A stretch of 64,000 bases of DNA, from contig QCPO01000004.1 in the NCBI GenBank assembly GCA_003212535.1, positions 1 through 64,000 of the forward strand, given 5' to 3'. Of the stretch, positions 36,288-45,786 are shown one piece after another. How positions within the stretch are numbered: the stretch's first letter is position 1; each line of letters begins with the position of its first letter. The position numbers and the translations under genes are program-made. The notes beneath the pieces are model-generated. The model searched no databases and was not told where the DNA came from. It saw only the letters and a list, made by a program, of their open reading frames with translations. This DNA is from Prochlorococcus sp. AG-436-O11. Lineage in GTDB: Bacteria; Cyanobacteriota; Cyanobacteriia; PCC-6307; Cyanobiaceae.

Positions 36288-36825
36288 CTTGTTACCTCCA
36301 TCTCCAATGAAGGGAATAGTTAATTTAGTTGTAGAAATACCTGCAGGTAGCAGGAATAAATATGAATATTGTTCTGATGCAGGAATAATGGCACTTGATA
36401 GAGTACTGCATTCTTCAGTAAGGTATCCTTTTGATTATGGTTTCATACCAAACACTCTTGCTGATGATGGGGCTCCTCTAGATGCGATGGTGATAATGGA
36501 TGAGCCAACATTTGCTGGCTGTTTAATAAAAGCAAGACCTATTGGGGTTTTAGATATGTATGACTGTGGAGCATATGATGGAAAACTTTTATGCGTACCA
36601 GTGGCTAATCCTAGGCAGTCGAATATAATAAGTATTAATCAAATTGCACCGAATCAGTTAGAAGATGTTGCAGAATTTTTTAGAACAAGTAAAGGTCTTG
36701 ATGGTAGGACAGTTCAAATTGATGGTTGGAGAGATTATGAAGTGGTTGAAGATATATTAAAAAAATGCTCACCTTCCAAAAAGAAAATGTTTAAAGTGCT
36801 TAAGAAATCAACAATAGTAAAATAA
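36277..36825 (+). CDS. Second family-I pyrophosphatase, active-site substitutions
   Basis: This 182-residue protein is clearly a family-I PPase of the cyanobacterial type (MDLSLLPPSP..., VVEIPAGS, NKYEY, YPFDYGFIPNTLADDG). Aligned to E. coli PPase, two active-site residues differ. The metal triad reads DDGAPLD, with Ala-66 in place of the general-base Asp67, and FFRTSKGL has Ser-138 in place of Tyr141. Other ligands (both outer triad Asp, the D97/D102/K104 equivalents, Arg43) remain. Reduced or no hydrolysis is expected. I recall reports of natural active-site changes in marine picocyanobacterial PPases but cannot check them. It is followed by an ArsC-like gene one base later. Confidence 0.85.
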   Translation: MDLSLLPPSPMKGIVNLVVEIPAGSRNKYEYCSDAGIMALDRVLHSSVRYPFDYGFIPNTLADDGAPLDAMVIMDEPTFAGCLIKARPIGVLDMYDCGAYDGKLLCVPVANPRQSNIISINQIAPNQLEDVAEFFRTSKGLDGRTVQIDGWRDYEVVEDILKKCSPSKKKMFKVLKKSTIVK

Positions 36826-36826
36826 A

Positions 36827-37183
36827 TTGAAAAAAATAATTTTTTATAGTTATCCAAAATGCTCAACTTGTAGGAAAGCATCAAAGTGGCTTGATCAAAA
36901 AGGTTTTGAATATCAATTAAAAGATATAATTAAAGAAACTCCATCAGCTAAATATTTAGATTTGGCTTTAAAAGAGTATTCCTTAGAAAAAAGGAAGATT
37001 TTTAATACAAGAGGTAAGAATTTTAAGTCAATTGATTTTGATATTCAATATTCATCAAATCAAGAAATTATTAAACTTCTCTTAAGTGATGGCAAATTAA
37101 TAAAAAGACCATTTTTAGTCTACGAAGAAAAAAAAATAATACTTGGATTTAATGAGAATGAATATACCCATCACCTTGCATAG
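36827..37183 (+). CDS. ArsC/Spx-family thioredoxin-fold protein
   Basis: This 118-residue thioredoxin-like protein has a CxxC (residues 12-15, YPKCSTCRKA) and the RxF/Pro pattern LIKRPFLVYEEKKIILGF typical of the ArsC/Spx/MgsR superfamily. Arsenate reductases use one Cys with further residues; Spx-type proteins bind RNA polymerase. The family alone does not settle which role applies, and no ars genes are nearby. It starts with TTG, one base after the ppa-like stop, so they form an operon with the small membrane protein. lepB follows 29 bases later. Confidence 0.8.
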   Translation: MKKIIFYSYPKCSTCRKASKWLDQKGFEYQLKDIIKETPSAKYLDLALKEYSLEKRKIFNTRGKNFKSIDFDIQYSSNQEIIKLLLSDGKLIKRPFLVYEEKKIILGFNENEYTHHLA

Positions 37184-37212
37184 AATCTAATTTTATAGTC
37201 TAAAGAAACTTT

Positions 37213-37866
37213 ATGAAAACCTCAATTAAAAATATATTTTTAGAATGGGGCCCTTTAATTTTTTTGGTTTTTTTTGTCTCTTCGTGTAGATCATTTTTAG
37301 CAGAACCTCGATATATTCCTTCTGGTTCAATGCTCCCAGAATTACAAATAAAAGATAGATTAATCATTGAGAAATTTTCAATAAAAAATTCTTTACCAAA
37401 AAGAGGAGATATTGTTGTATTTAAATCTCCTTTTTCATTTGATGAACAATTAATATTGTTGAGATCTAAACCATTACCAAAAAAAAGATATTGTTTCTTT
37501 ATGAGTTTCCCTCCAATTGCATTTATTCCTGGTTTAAGAGATCAGGCTTGTGATGCATATATTAAAAGAGTAGTTGCTCTACCAGGAGAGATAGTTAGTG
37601 TAAATAGTAGAGGAGAGGTATTTATAAATAATAAAATCATTTCTGAACCCTATGTCACTTTTAAGTGCTATGAATCATTTTTAAATAGCTGTGGAGAATT
37701 TAAAAACCTAAGAGTTCCGAAGGATCATTTTTTGGTCTTAGGAGATAACAGAGCAAATAGTTGGGACGGAAGATATTGGCCTGGAAGTAAATTTCTCCAT
37801 AAAAATGAGATTATTGGGAAGGCTTACTTAAGATTTTGGCCTTTAGAAGAATTTGAATTTTTTTAA
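37213..37866 (+). CDS. lepB: Signal peptidase I
   Basis: LepB cleaves Sec and Tat signal peptides at the membrane. The 217-residue protein has one N-terminal membrane helix and the catalytic Ser-39 in YIPSGSMLPELQIKD. Box C is YIKRVVALPGEI with the catalytic Lys near residue 118. The GDNRANSWDGRYWP block is box E. An extra loop (RSKPLPKKRYCFFMSFPPIAFIPGL) sits between boxes C and B, larger than in E. coli-type minimal enzymes but typical of cyanobacterial ones. The stop lies 25 bases before the convergent double histidine phosphatase. Confidence 0.92.
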   Translation: MKTSIKNIFLEWGPLIFLVFFVSSCRSFLAEPRYIPSGSMLPELQIKDRLIIEKFSIKNSLPKRGDIVVFKSPFSFDEQLILLRSKPLPKKRYCFFMSFPPIAFIPGLRDQACDAYIKRVVALPGEIVSVNSRGEVFINNKIISEPYVTFKCYESFLNSCGEFKNLRVPKDHFLVLGDNRANSWDGRYWPGSKFLHKNEIIGKAYLRFWPLEEFEFF

Positions 37867-37891
37867 AAAAGGTTTTCCTCATTTTAAATTG

Positions 37892-39223
37892 TTAAAGTGC
37901 TCCAGAAGCAGTTGAATCTAATATTCCTCCAAGATGTGTCGTAATGTTTAGAGCACTTATTACGTGGTCTTTATTAGGATCATCAAATATGTCAATAACA
38001 GTTATCCCACCATTACCTTGTTTTATCATCCAGATATTTGAAAAATCAATGCTTAATATATTACAAATAAGAGTTTTATTTACTGCATCGTGAGCGACTA
38101 GAAGGGTTAAATCATTATCTTTTTGAGATAAACAAATCTTTTCAAAAGCTTTTACCGATCTTTCCGACACCTCTTTAATAGATTCACCTTCGGGCATTAT
38201 CACCTCTGCAGGCTTATCATGCCAATTCTTTAGTAAATTTGGCCACTCTTTATTAATTTCTACTTCTAATTTACCTTCCCATAATCCATGGCTTATTTCT
38301 GCAAGTGATTCTATCTTTATTATTTTTAACTCTTTTTTGTTTTGAAGAATAATTTGTGCTGTTTCATAAGGTCTATTCATCGAGCTTGAAAAAGCCTTAT
38401 TAAAATTAATATCTTTTAAATATTCGCAAGTCTTCCTAGCTTGATCTTTACCATTGTTATTTAAAGGAATATCAATTTGGCCTTGAAATCTTCCTTCTTT
38501 GTTCCAGTTTGTTTCACCATGTCTTATTAGAAATATTCTGGAATCTCCAATTTTACTAGGAATTTTTTGATTTAGATGAGAAGTTTGATTCAAACATTCA
38601 ATTTGAGTTCTTAAAGAATTATTATTTTCTTTAGAAATATTGAGAATTGAGAAAGAGGCATTTTCTAATCTTATTTTTCTAAAACCTTTCTTAGGTTTAC
38701 CAATTAATGAGAGAATTAAACACCTCAGAATAGCATTATGACCTATGATTAAAATATTTACATCACCTTTGCCTAAATAATTTTCAAAAATATCTTTTAA
38801 AAAATTATTTGCTTGGTCAAACAACTCCTGAATTGGTTGATAATTTTTATTATCACTTCTTTTTAAAGTTAAGTTCTCTGGATCATTTTTCCAGACAGTA
38901 TAAATTTTAGGATATTTGTTTTTTACATCATTAATTGTCAGACCAGACCACGAACTAAGATCTACTTCCAATAAATTTTTGTCATAAATAACATTGTGTT
39001 CTTTATTAAAGTGTTTTTTAATTGTATTCGCAGTCTCTGATGCTCTTACAAGAGGAGATGAATAGATTCTATGGAAATTTATTTTTGATAATGCTTTACC
39101 TGCTTTAAAAGCTTCTTCGTAACCTATATCGGTTAAAACTGAATCATCAGTTCTTCCCTGAATTAAACCTTTTGCATTAAAACTGCTTAGTCCATGTCTA
39201 ACTAAAACTAATCTGATGCCCAT
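37892..39223 (-). CDS. Two-domain histidine phosphatase (phosphoglycerate-mutase-like)
   Basis: This 443-residue protein is made of two tandem histidine-phosphatase domains. Domain 1 (about 1-200) starts LVLVRHGLSSFNAKG and has a second His in ILIIGHNAIL. Domain 2 (about 225-440) starts FLIRHGETNWNKEGRFQG and has LLVAHDAVNKTLI. Both have the phospho-His motif RHG and the second catalytic His, so both may be active. Family members include cofactor-dependent phosphoglycerate mutase-like and phosphatase enzymes; specificity cannot be read. It lies between lepB and the divergent CPBP protease gene. Confidence 0.85.
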   Translation of the reverse strand: MGIRLVLVRHGLSSFNAKGLIQGRTDDSVLTDIGYEEAFKAGKALSKINFHRIYSSPLVRASETANTIKKHFNKEHNVIYDKNLLEVDLSSWSGLTINDVKNKYPKIYTVWKNDPENLTLKRSDNKNYQPIQELFDQANNFLKDIFENYLGKGDVNILIIGHNAILRCLILSLIGKPKKGFRKIRLENASFSILNISKENNNSLRTQIECLNQTSHLNQKIPSKIGDSRIFLIRHGETNWNKEGRFQGQIDIPLNNNGKDQARKTCEYLKDINFNKAFSSSMNRPYETAQIILQNKKELKIIKIESLAEISHGLWEGKLEVEINKEWPNLLKNWHDKPAEVIMPEGESIKEVSERSVKAFEKICLSQKDNDLTLLVAHDAVNKTLICNILSIDFSNIWMIKQGNGGITVIDIFDDPNKDHVISALNITTHLGGILDSTASGAL

Positions 39224-39342
39224 TATATAAATTTGAAAATGATGGTATTTTAATCATCTCATGGCGTGATAAAAATAGATATATGATTATTAGTAATTTC
39301 AATGATAGCTTTTTTTAAATTTATACCTTTTACTCAATAATT

Positions 39343-40701
39343 ATGATTAAAAATATTTCTAGGAAAAAACTTTTTTTATCTTTTATTTCTTTACTTTTTA
39401 CTTTTTTTGTATGGCAACAAGGTTTACAAGATAGCTTGAACAGACCATCTGTCTCTTTCGATATTAGTCAAAAAGAGCAGGAAATTGCAGAATTAGCTCT
39501 CCAATCATTGCCAACAAATCTTAAAAAATATGTTAGTGCAAATGATCCAGTTGAAGAAATCAATAATTCTCTTTCTAGTGTCTCTTTTGATGAACTAACA
39601 GAAAGAAATAAATTAATTTGGATAATTTCTTCAGACCTGCACAATTTTGAAATCGATCAAAACTTTTCTTATCAATTTAAAAATAAAAACTATAAATTAT
39701 TATTTGATGATTTAGAGAGGAAATCTAATGATAATTCATATAAACCTAATTATGACCAATTTGATTTATTTAAAGAAGATAGATTTTTATATCATTTAAT
39801 AAGCATAAAATTTGACTTTGATTCAAGTTCATTGATAACAAAATCACTTTCTCAAAGAATGTTTTTAAAAATATTAGCTATTAGGTTAATTCCATTATTT
39901 ACTATATTTCTTGGTTCGATTCTCGTTTTAAAAACATTATGGGCTTCTATCTCTTTGAGGAAAATTGTTTGGAAAGAATTTAAACCCTTAGATTTGGATT
40001 TAATAGATATGGTTTTATTAATCGCAGGAGGATTTGTTGTTTTAGGAGAAGTCGTTTCTCCTTTATTTTCAATTGGTTTAGTTGAATTTTTTTCTAAAGA
40101 TTTCTCAATTGAGTTGTCTCAAGCATTAAAAATATTTTTTGGATATCTGTTTATGGCTATCCCGCCATTATTAATTGTTTACTATCAAATCAAATCTTTA
40201 AATGGGGAATTCTTTCTTAAAAAAGATTATTTTCAGTTCAATGGCTTGCCAATTAAAGATGCATTAATTCAGGGTTTTAAAGGCTGGTTAATGGTCATAC
40301 CTTTTGTTTTATTGGTCTCATTAATTATGAATATTTTAATTGATAATCAAAATGGTAGTAATCCATTGCTAGAAATTGTGCTTAATACCGATAATTACTT
40401 TGCATTAACTCTTTTATTCTTGACGACCACACTTTTAGCACCTTTATTTGAAGAGATTATATTTCGTGGAATTTTACTGCCAATTTTATCAAGAGATTTT
40501 GGAATAATTTTAGGCATTTCAGTTTCTGCATTTATTTTTGCTTTGGCACATTTAAGTATCAGTGAAATGCCGCCATTATTAGTTTTAGGAATAGGACTAG
40601 GTATTACGAGAATTGTTTCGGGAAGTTTGCTCGCTTCAGTTATTATGCATTCTTTATGGAACGGATTGACTTTCTTGAATTTGTTATTATTAAGAACATA
40701 A
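39343..40701 (+). CDS. CPBP-family intramembrane metalloprotease (CAAX/Abi-like)
   Basis: This 452-residue membrane protein has an N-terminal signal-anchor helix, then a 130-residue soluble region and about seven further hydrophobic segments. The C-terminal CPBP domain carries FEEIIFRGILLP (the Glu-Glu-xxx-Arg motif), then FIFALAHLSI with His and ASVIMHSLWNGL with the last His, as in Rce1-like proteases. Such proteins cleave prenylated or small substrates, or protect from bacteriocins, but no substrate is known here. It is divergent from the histidine phosphatase gene and lies upstream of the ftsL-like gene. Confidence 0.85.
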   Translation: MIKNISRKKLFLSFISLLFTFFVWQQGLQDSLNRPSVSFDISQKEQEIAELALQSLPTNLKKYVSANDPVEEINNSLSSVSFDELTERNKLIWIISSDLHNFEIDQNFSYQFKNKNYKLLFDDLERKSNDNSYKPNYDQFDLFKEDRFLYHLISIKFDFDSSSLITKSLSQRMFLKILAIRLIPLFTIFLGSILVLKTLWASISLRKIVWKEFKPLDLDLIDMVLLIAGGFVVLGEVVSPLFSIGLVEFFSKDFSIELSQALKIFFGYLFMAIPPLLIVYYQIKSLNGEFFLKKDYFQFNGLPIKDALIQGFKGWLMVIPFVLLVSLIMNILIDNQNGSNPLLEIVLNTDNYFALTLLFLTTTLLAPLFEEIIFRGILLPILSRDFGIILGISVSAFIFALAHLSISEMPPLLVLGIGLGITRIVSGSLLASVIMHSLWNGLTFLNLLLLRT

Positions 40702-40788
40702 AGAATTTAATTTTTTTACTTGCGTATCAATCTAATTTGTGTTTATTTAATTCATAATACTTTTTATAATTTAAAATATAAATAACAT

Positions 40789-41210
40789 ATGAAAACTTTT
40801 GGGAATGAATATTTTTTAAAAAAAAAAGTTCATACGAAAGTAAAATAATTTCAAATAAAATATCATCATTAAAATTAATTCATAAAATATTTAATACCAT
40901 TAACATATCTTTATTAATATTAATTTTCATATTATTTTTTCTATCTTTTAATAGCCAACGGGAATGGTCTAACACTTATAAGATTTTATCTAAAACTAAA
41001 GCTAATAATAATAATCTGATCGATTATATTTCCAAAACCGAAGAGTTTTATATTAGTGAACTTGATTCTCTTAAGACTTTTAAAAAAACAACTCCTAAAG
41101 ATTTAATTTATATAGATAAGATTGAAGCAAAGAAAGAAAATTATTTTAAAAAAGAAATAAAAAATATCGTTGATGGATTAAAAGATAGTAGATATCAAAT
41201 TGGATATTAA
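40789..41210 (+). pseudogene. FtsL-like division protein gene split by a frameshift at an A10 tract
   Basis: An ORF begins at ATG 40789 (MKTFGNEYFLKKK) and in its own frame stops at 40846-40848. From the A10 run (40818-40827), the other frame stays open to TAA 41208-41210 with no start codon of its own. Joining them gives about 140 residues: a basic cytoplasmic start, one membrane helix (LLILIFILFFLSF), a polar stretch, and a Lys-rich region with coiled-coil potential. That layout and the place directly before ftsI suit FtsL. Reading needs one added A or a -1 shift. Either slippage occurs, or the gene is broken, or an A was lost in sequencing. The TAATG overlap couples it to ftsI. Confidence 0.7.
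40818..40827 (+). other. A10 homopolymer at the FtsL-like frameshift, candidate slippery site
   Basis: Ten A residues follow TTTTTT. The upstream frame reads tta aaa aaa aaa gtt, so a ribosome slipping back one base on AAA AAA would enter the long downstream frame. RNA polymerase adding one A would do the same. This is a sequence observation; no slippage has been shown. Confidence 0.6.
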
Positions 41211-42961
41211 TGAAAAAACGTAAAAAAATTGTTCATCTTTTACCTCTTGAAGATAAGAGATTTAAATTAACTTATATTTTCTTATTGATCATAATATTTA
41301 CTTTGTTTGGCAGACTAGTTAACTTGCAAGTTTTTAGTGCTTCGGATTTAAAAAAAAAAGCAAGGTCAATACAATCTTCTAGAACTATTTCTTTGAAAAC
41401 AAGAAGATCAATAGTTGATAGGAATAATCGATTGATTGCTTATGATAAATCATTATATAAATTATGGGCTCATCCCAAATATTTTCACTTTCCAGGCGAT
41501 TCCATTAATAAAGTTCGAAGAGTTGAAGAAGTCGTTAAGAAATTATCACCTATTCTGGGTCTTAAAGATGAACTTCTATTGGCAAAATTTAATAATAATA
41601 GTATTGGTTTCGAACTTTCCAATCAAATTACTGAAGACAAAGCAAATAAGATTAGAAAGCTACAAATAAGTGGCCTTGATTTATTTAAATATTCTCAAAG
41701 ATATTATCCTCAAGGAAAACTTTACTCTAATGTGGTTGGTTTTGTTAATGACGAGAACAAAGGTTCAGCAGGCTTAGAACTACATTTGGATCGTCAAATT
41801 AAAGTTTTAAATAAAAGTAACTTAATAAAAAGAGGGGGAGATGGAACTCCCCTTCCAGATAATTCTGGGCCAAGAGATTTTATTTCTGATTACAAGAGTT
41901 TAGGTTTAACGATAGATTCAAAATTACAGAAAGCTTCATTTGAAGCTTTATCTAAGCAGGTAATGAATTGGAAAGCAAAGAAGGGCTTTGCAATAGTTAT
42001 GGATGTAACAAATGGCGAGATTCTATCCTTAGCATCGGTCCCTTCTTATGATCCAAATAAATTCTGGCAGTATAATCCTGAATTGTTCAAGGGGTGGTAT
42101 TCGCAAGATTTATTTGAGCCTGGTTCAACTTTTAAACCTATAAATTTGGCTTTAGCATTAGAAGAAAAAGTAATCCAAAAAGATGGCTTAGTAGAAGATA
42201 TTGGTAAGGTTAATGTTGGAGGTTGGACACTCTCCAATTGGGATAAAAAAGGTAATGGATATATTAATTATCCAGAAGTTTTGCAAGTTTCAAGTAATGT
42301 TGGGATGGTAAAAATAATGCAAAAATTAGATCCTTTAATTTTTTGGAATAGGTTGGAAAAATTAGGCATAAATAAAAAATTAGAGACTGACTCATTTGAA
42401 TCCACTGCAGGCCATCTAAAAAGAAAAGAGTTTTTTGTAAATCAATCAATTGAGCCAGCAGTTGCATCTTTTGGTAAAGGATTTTCAATCTCACCAATGA
42501 AGTTGGTCCAAATTCATGCTGCTTTAGCTAACGGTGGTTTTGAAGTAACCCCTCATGTAACCTTAAATTTTAAAGACTCACAAAAACAATATTCACAAAA
42601 ACAATTCTTTTCTACTGAAGTTTCACGAATTGTTCTTGAATGGATGGAGAGTGTTGTTGAAAATGGCAGTGGAGCTGGGGTAAGAATTAATGGATATAGA
42701 ATCGCGGGGAAAACAGGCACTTCACAAAAAGCAAAAAATGGAAAATATACCAATAAAAAAGTTTGTAGTTTTGTAGCAACCTTGCCAGTTAATAATCCAA
42801 AGTATGTTGTTCTAGTAGTTATTGATGAGCCATCTAAATCATATGCCTATGGTTCAACAGTCGCAGTGCCAGTAGCTAAAGAAATTATTGAAAGCTTAAT
42901 TGTGATTGAAAAAATACCACCAAAGATGAAAGAGAATAAGAGAATTGTTAAAAAACCCTAA
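41210..42961 (+). CDS. ftsI: Penicillin-binding protein FtsI (septal transpeptidase)
   Basis: FtsI is the septal class B PBP that crosslinks peptidoglycan at division. The 583-residue protein has one N-terminal membrane helix (residues about 20-40), a dimerisation domain, and a transpeptidase domain. The catalytic motifs are STFK near 306-309 (EPGSTFKP), SSN near 361-363, and KTGTS near 501. No PASTA domains are present. The start ATG overlaps the TAA of the upstream FtsL-like frame (TAATG), an arrangement seen in cell-wall gene clusters. Transaldolase follows after about 90 bases. The match is strong; FtsI rather than another PBP2 is supported by the FtsL-like neighbour. Confidence 0.92.
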   Translation: MKKRKKIVHLLPLEDKRFKLTYIFLLIIIFTLFGRLVNLQVFSASDLKKKARSIQSSRTISLKTRRSIVDRNNRLIAYDKSLYKLWAHPKYFHFPGDSINKVRRVEEVVKKLSPILGLKDELLLAKFNNNSIGFELSNQITEDKANKIRKLQISGLDLFKYSQRYYPQGKLYSNVVGFVNDENKGSAGLELHLDRQIKVLNKSNLIKRGGDGTPLPDNSGPRDFISDYKSLGLTIDSKLQKASFEALSKQVMNWKAKKGFAIVMDVTNGEILSLASVPSYDPNKFWQYNPELFKGWYSQDLFEPGSTFKPINLALALEEKVIQKDGLVEDIGKVNVGGWTLSNWDKKGNGYINYPEVLQVSSNVGMVKIMQKLDPLIFWNRLEKLGINKKLETDSFESTAGHLKRKEFFVNQSIEPAVASFGKGFSISPMKLVQIHAALANGGFEVTPHVTLNFKDSQKQYSQKQFFSTEVSRIVLEWMESVVENGSGAGVRINGYRIAGKTGTSQKAKNGKYTNKKVCSFVATLPVNNPKYVVLVVIDEPSKSYAYGSTVAVPVAKEIIESLIVIEKIPPKMKENKRIVKKP

Positions 42962-43052
42962 AATTTTTCCAATTTATAAATAATTTAGTTCGTATTTTGA
43001 TGATTTCATTAGGAATTAAAGCTAGCTTATAAATATATATGATTATCTAAAT

Positions 43053-44054
43053 ATGAAATCAATTTTAGAACAATTATCCTTGATGACTGTTGTGGTTGCC
43101 GATACTGGAGATTTAGATTCTATTAAAAATTTTAAACCAAGGGATGCTACCACTAATCCATCACTAATATTAGCCGCGGCCAAGAATCCGGATTATATAA
43201 AATTAATAGACCAAGCTTTGGAAAGTTCAAAAGAATCATTGCCAGATGGTTTTTCTGATACTGAATTAATTCAAGAAGCTGTTGATCAGGTTTCGGTATT
43301 TTTTGGAAAAGAAATATTGAAAATTATTTCGGGAAGAGTATCTACAGAGGTTGATGCAAGACTTAGTTTTGATACTGAGGCTACAGTAAGAAAAGCGAGG
43401 AAATTAATAAATCTCTACAAGGATTTTGGGATAGATAAGGAAAGAATATTAATTAAGATTGCTTCAACCTGGGAGGGAATAAAAGCGGCCGAAATTTTGG
43501 AAAAAGAGGGTATTAAATGCAACTTAACTTTACTCTTCAACTTCTGCCAAGCTGTAGCTTGTGCGAATGCAGGGATCACCTTAATTTCTCCTTTCGTTGG
43601 TCGAATCTTAGATTGGCATAGAGCAAAAACTGGTAAAGCTAATTTTCCAGGATCTGAAGATCCTGGGGTAATTTCAGTTACTAAAATCTATAATTATTTC
43701 AAAGAAAAGGGATTTAAGACTGAAGTGATGGGAGCTAGTTTTAGAAATGTTGATGAGATAAAAGAATTAGCAGGTTGTGATCTGTTAACTATCTCTCCAA
43801 AGTTACTAGATGAACTAAATAAAGAACAAGGAGAATTAATTAAGAAATTAGACGAAAATATTCAACTAAATAATTTTATAGATTATAACTTTGAGGAAAA
43901 AGACTTTAGATTGAAAATGTTAGAAGATCAAATGGCAAGTGAAAAACTTAGTGAGGGAATAACAGGATTTAGCAAAGCGATAGAAGAATTAGAAGATTTG
44001 ATACTAAAAAGATTCTCAGAAATTAATACTCAAAAATTAATTTCTGCAAATTAA
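43053..44054 (+). CDS. tal: Transaldolase
   Basis: This enzyme transfers a dihydroxyacetone unit between sugar phosphates in the oxidative pentose phosphate pathway. In Prochlorococcus the pathway matters at night and during phage infection. The 333-residue protein is full length. It has [23 protein letters not shown] at the N terminus, [17 protein letters not shown] with the Schiff-base Lys, and [19 protein letters not shown]. There is no fused glucose-6-phosphate isomerase domain. It starts with ATG and ends 33 bases before the convergent GGR-family gene. Confidence 0.95.
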   Translation: MKSILEQLSLMTVVVADTGDLDSIKNFKPRDATTNPSLILAAAKNPDYIKLIDQALESSKESLPDGFSDTELIQEAVDQVSVFFGKEILKIISGRVSTEVDARLSFDTEATVRKARKLINLYKDFGIDKERILIKIASTWEGIKAAEILEKEGIKCNLTLLFNFCQAVACANAGITLISPFVGRILDWHRAKTGKANFPGSEDPGVISVTKIYNYFKEKGFKTEVMGASFRNVDEIKELAGCDLLTISPKLLDELNKEQGELIKKLDENIQLNNFIDYNFEEKDFRLKMLEDQMASEKLSEGITGFSKAIEELEDLILKRFSEINTQKLISAN

Positions 44055-44087
44055 ATATAATTTCTAATTAAATTATTAAAATTAACT

Positions 44088-45215
44088 TTAGCTTCTTGTT
44101 AACAGTCTCTTTATTACTCTTTTCGCGATGTCTTCATAACTCATTTCACCTGATAATATTTGGGCAATACGTTTAGGAGCTGTTTTTCGTTTAACACCTA
44201 ATTGATAACCAGTTTTAGGAAATCTATAAAATACTTGTGCAATTCTTCTTCCCCAGACCATCGATTTCCCCCATTCATTATTGATTGTTTTTGAATAATT
44301 ATTTAAATTATCTATTCTTTGCGATAGATATTGATCTATGCTTTCTGCCGCATAAAAACTACTAATTAAGGCTGGTCTTATTCCTTCAGCTAAAAATGGA
44401 TCGCAAAGAGAGGCTGCATCTCCAACCGCTAGTACCTTATCCCCATTTAGTTTGTGGAAACCATTCCATATTCTTAGTTTTTTTTTAATCACTTTAAAAG
44501 ATAAATCTTCAAACCCAAAGCTTTTTATGATTTTATTATTTATCTCTTCATTATCTAAAAGACTATTATTTATAAAAGTACCTAATCCAATATTTACGCT
44601 TTCTTTTAATGGGAATCCCCAAGCAAATCCGTTTTTTACAAATCCAAACTCGAACCTAACTGAATTTTTAGGAATATTACCCAAACCTTTTAATCTTAAT
44701 GCAATAGTATTAGCGAATTTTGGTTGTTTTGGACCTAAGTTAAAATAACCAGCCCAATGTGATTGTGAACCGTCCGCGATCACAAGGAATTCGGATCTAT
44801 ATTTACATTTATTCCTGATATTTATTGTCCATTTTTCGTTCTCTTTAGATATTGTTTCTACTTTTGCTGGCCTAAGTATCTCAGTGCCATATTTCACCGC
44901 TTCATCGAGTAACAATAAATCTAATTTTTCTCTTTTAATTATCCAAAAAGGTGATTCCCCAGAAAGATCAGCGATGACATGATCAGATGCCTTCCATGTG
45001 AATTCAACATTTCGAATCTTGTTTTCTATAACTTTTTCAATATCCAAAGGGATAAATTTCTTCATTGAGGATGCCATCCCTCCTGCACATGGTTTAATAT
45101 TCTGAACTGTTTCTTTTTCAATTATTAAAACTGAATACCCTTTTTTTGATAGGTATAGAGCGGTAGAGGATCCTGATAATCCTCCTCCAATAATTATTAT
45201 GTCGAACTCCTTCAA
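44088..45215 (-). CDS. Geranylgeranyl-reductase-family FAD oxidoreductase
   Basis: This 375-residue flavoprotein has an N-terminal FAD site [18 protein letters not shown], a second FAD block [17 protein letters not shown] and a C-terminal [19 protein letters not shown]. It fits the geranylgeranyl reductase / ChlP-like group, which reduces prenyl chains for chlorophyll or lipids. The [13 protein letters not shown] motif follows the FAD site. This may be a ChlP paralogue rather than chlP itself; the true chlorophyll enzyme cannot be settled without a whole-genome view. The 3' end of frr overlaps its start codon by four bases (ATGA type). Confidence 0.78.
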   Translation of the reverse strand: MKEFDIIIIGGGLSGSSTALYLSKKGYSVLIIEKETVQNIKPCAGGMASSMKKFIPLDIEKVIENKIRNVEFTWKASDHVIADLSGESPFWIIKREKLDLLLLDEAVKYGTEILRPAKVETISKENEKWTINIRNKCKYRSEFLVIADGSQSHWAGYFNLGPKQPKFANTIALRLKGLGNIPKNSVRFEFGFVKNGFAWGFPLKESVNIGLGTFINNSLLDNEEINNKIIKSFGFEDLSFKVIKKKLRIWNGFHKLNGDKVLAVGDAASLCDPFLAEGIRPALISSFYAAESIDQYLSQRIDNLNNYSKTINNEWGKSMVWGRRIAQVFYRFPKTGYQLGVKRKTAPKRIAQILSGEMSYEDIAKRVIKRLLTRS

Positions 45216-45760
45216 ACTTTTATAATTTCTTTTTCCTTCTCAGATAATTTTTTTTCTATTAAAGCAATAAATTTGTCAGTAATTTTTTGTATTTCTGATT
45301 GATTATCCCTTGATTCGTCTATAGAAATTAGGCCATCCTTTTCGTCTTTTTTTTCTTTATCCACAGCATCTCTTCTTATATTTCTTAAAGCTACTTTCCC
45401 TTCCTCTGCATATTTGGAGGCTAACTTACAAAATTCCTTTCTCCTTTCCTCAGTTAGCGGGGGGACATTAATTCTTATGATTTTCCCATCATTATTAGGA
45501 GTAATCCCCAAATCACTCATTGATATAGCTTTTTCTATTGCGGGTAAGCATGAGAGATCGAATGGTTGGATTGAAATTGTTTGTGAATCAACAGTCGCAA
45601 TTGTGGCAAGTGACTTTATTGGAGTTTCTGAACCATAATACTCAACACTGATTCTGTCTAGCAATGATGCATTAGCCCTCCCAGTTCTTATAGTATTAAA
45701 GTTCCTTTGAGTAGCTTCAATACTTTTATTCATACTTGATTCAATTTCTTGTTCCTTCAT
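45212..45760 (-). CDS. frr: Ribosome recycling factor
   Basis: RRF splits post-termination ribosomes together with EF-G. The 182-residue protein shows the family elements [31 protein letters not shown] and [36 protein letters not shown], then a helical C terminus. It follows pyrH on the minus strand after 26 bases, the common pyrH-frr pair, and its stop overlaps the start of the GGR-family gene by four bases. Confidence 0.97.
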   Translation of the reverse strand: MKEQEIESSMNKSIEATQRNFNTIRTGRANASLLDRISVEYYGSETPIKSLATIATVDSQTISIQPFDLSCLPAIEKAISMSDLGITPNNDGKIIRINVPPLTEERRKEFCKLASKYAEEGKVALRNIRRDAVDKEKKDEKDGLISIDESRDNQSEIQKITDKFIALIEKKLSEKEKEIIKV

Positions 45761-45786
45761 AATTTAGAAAATAATTTAAATAAGCT

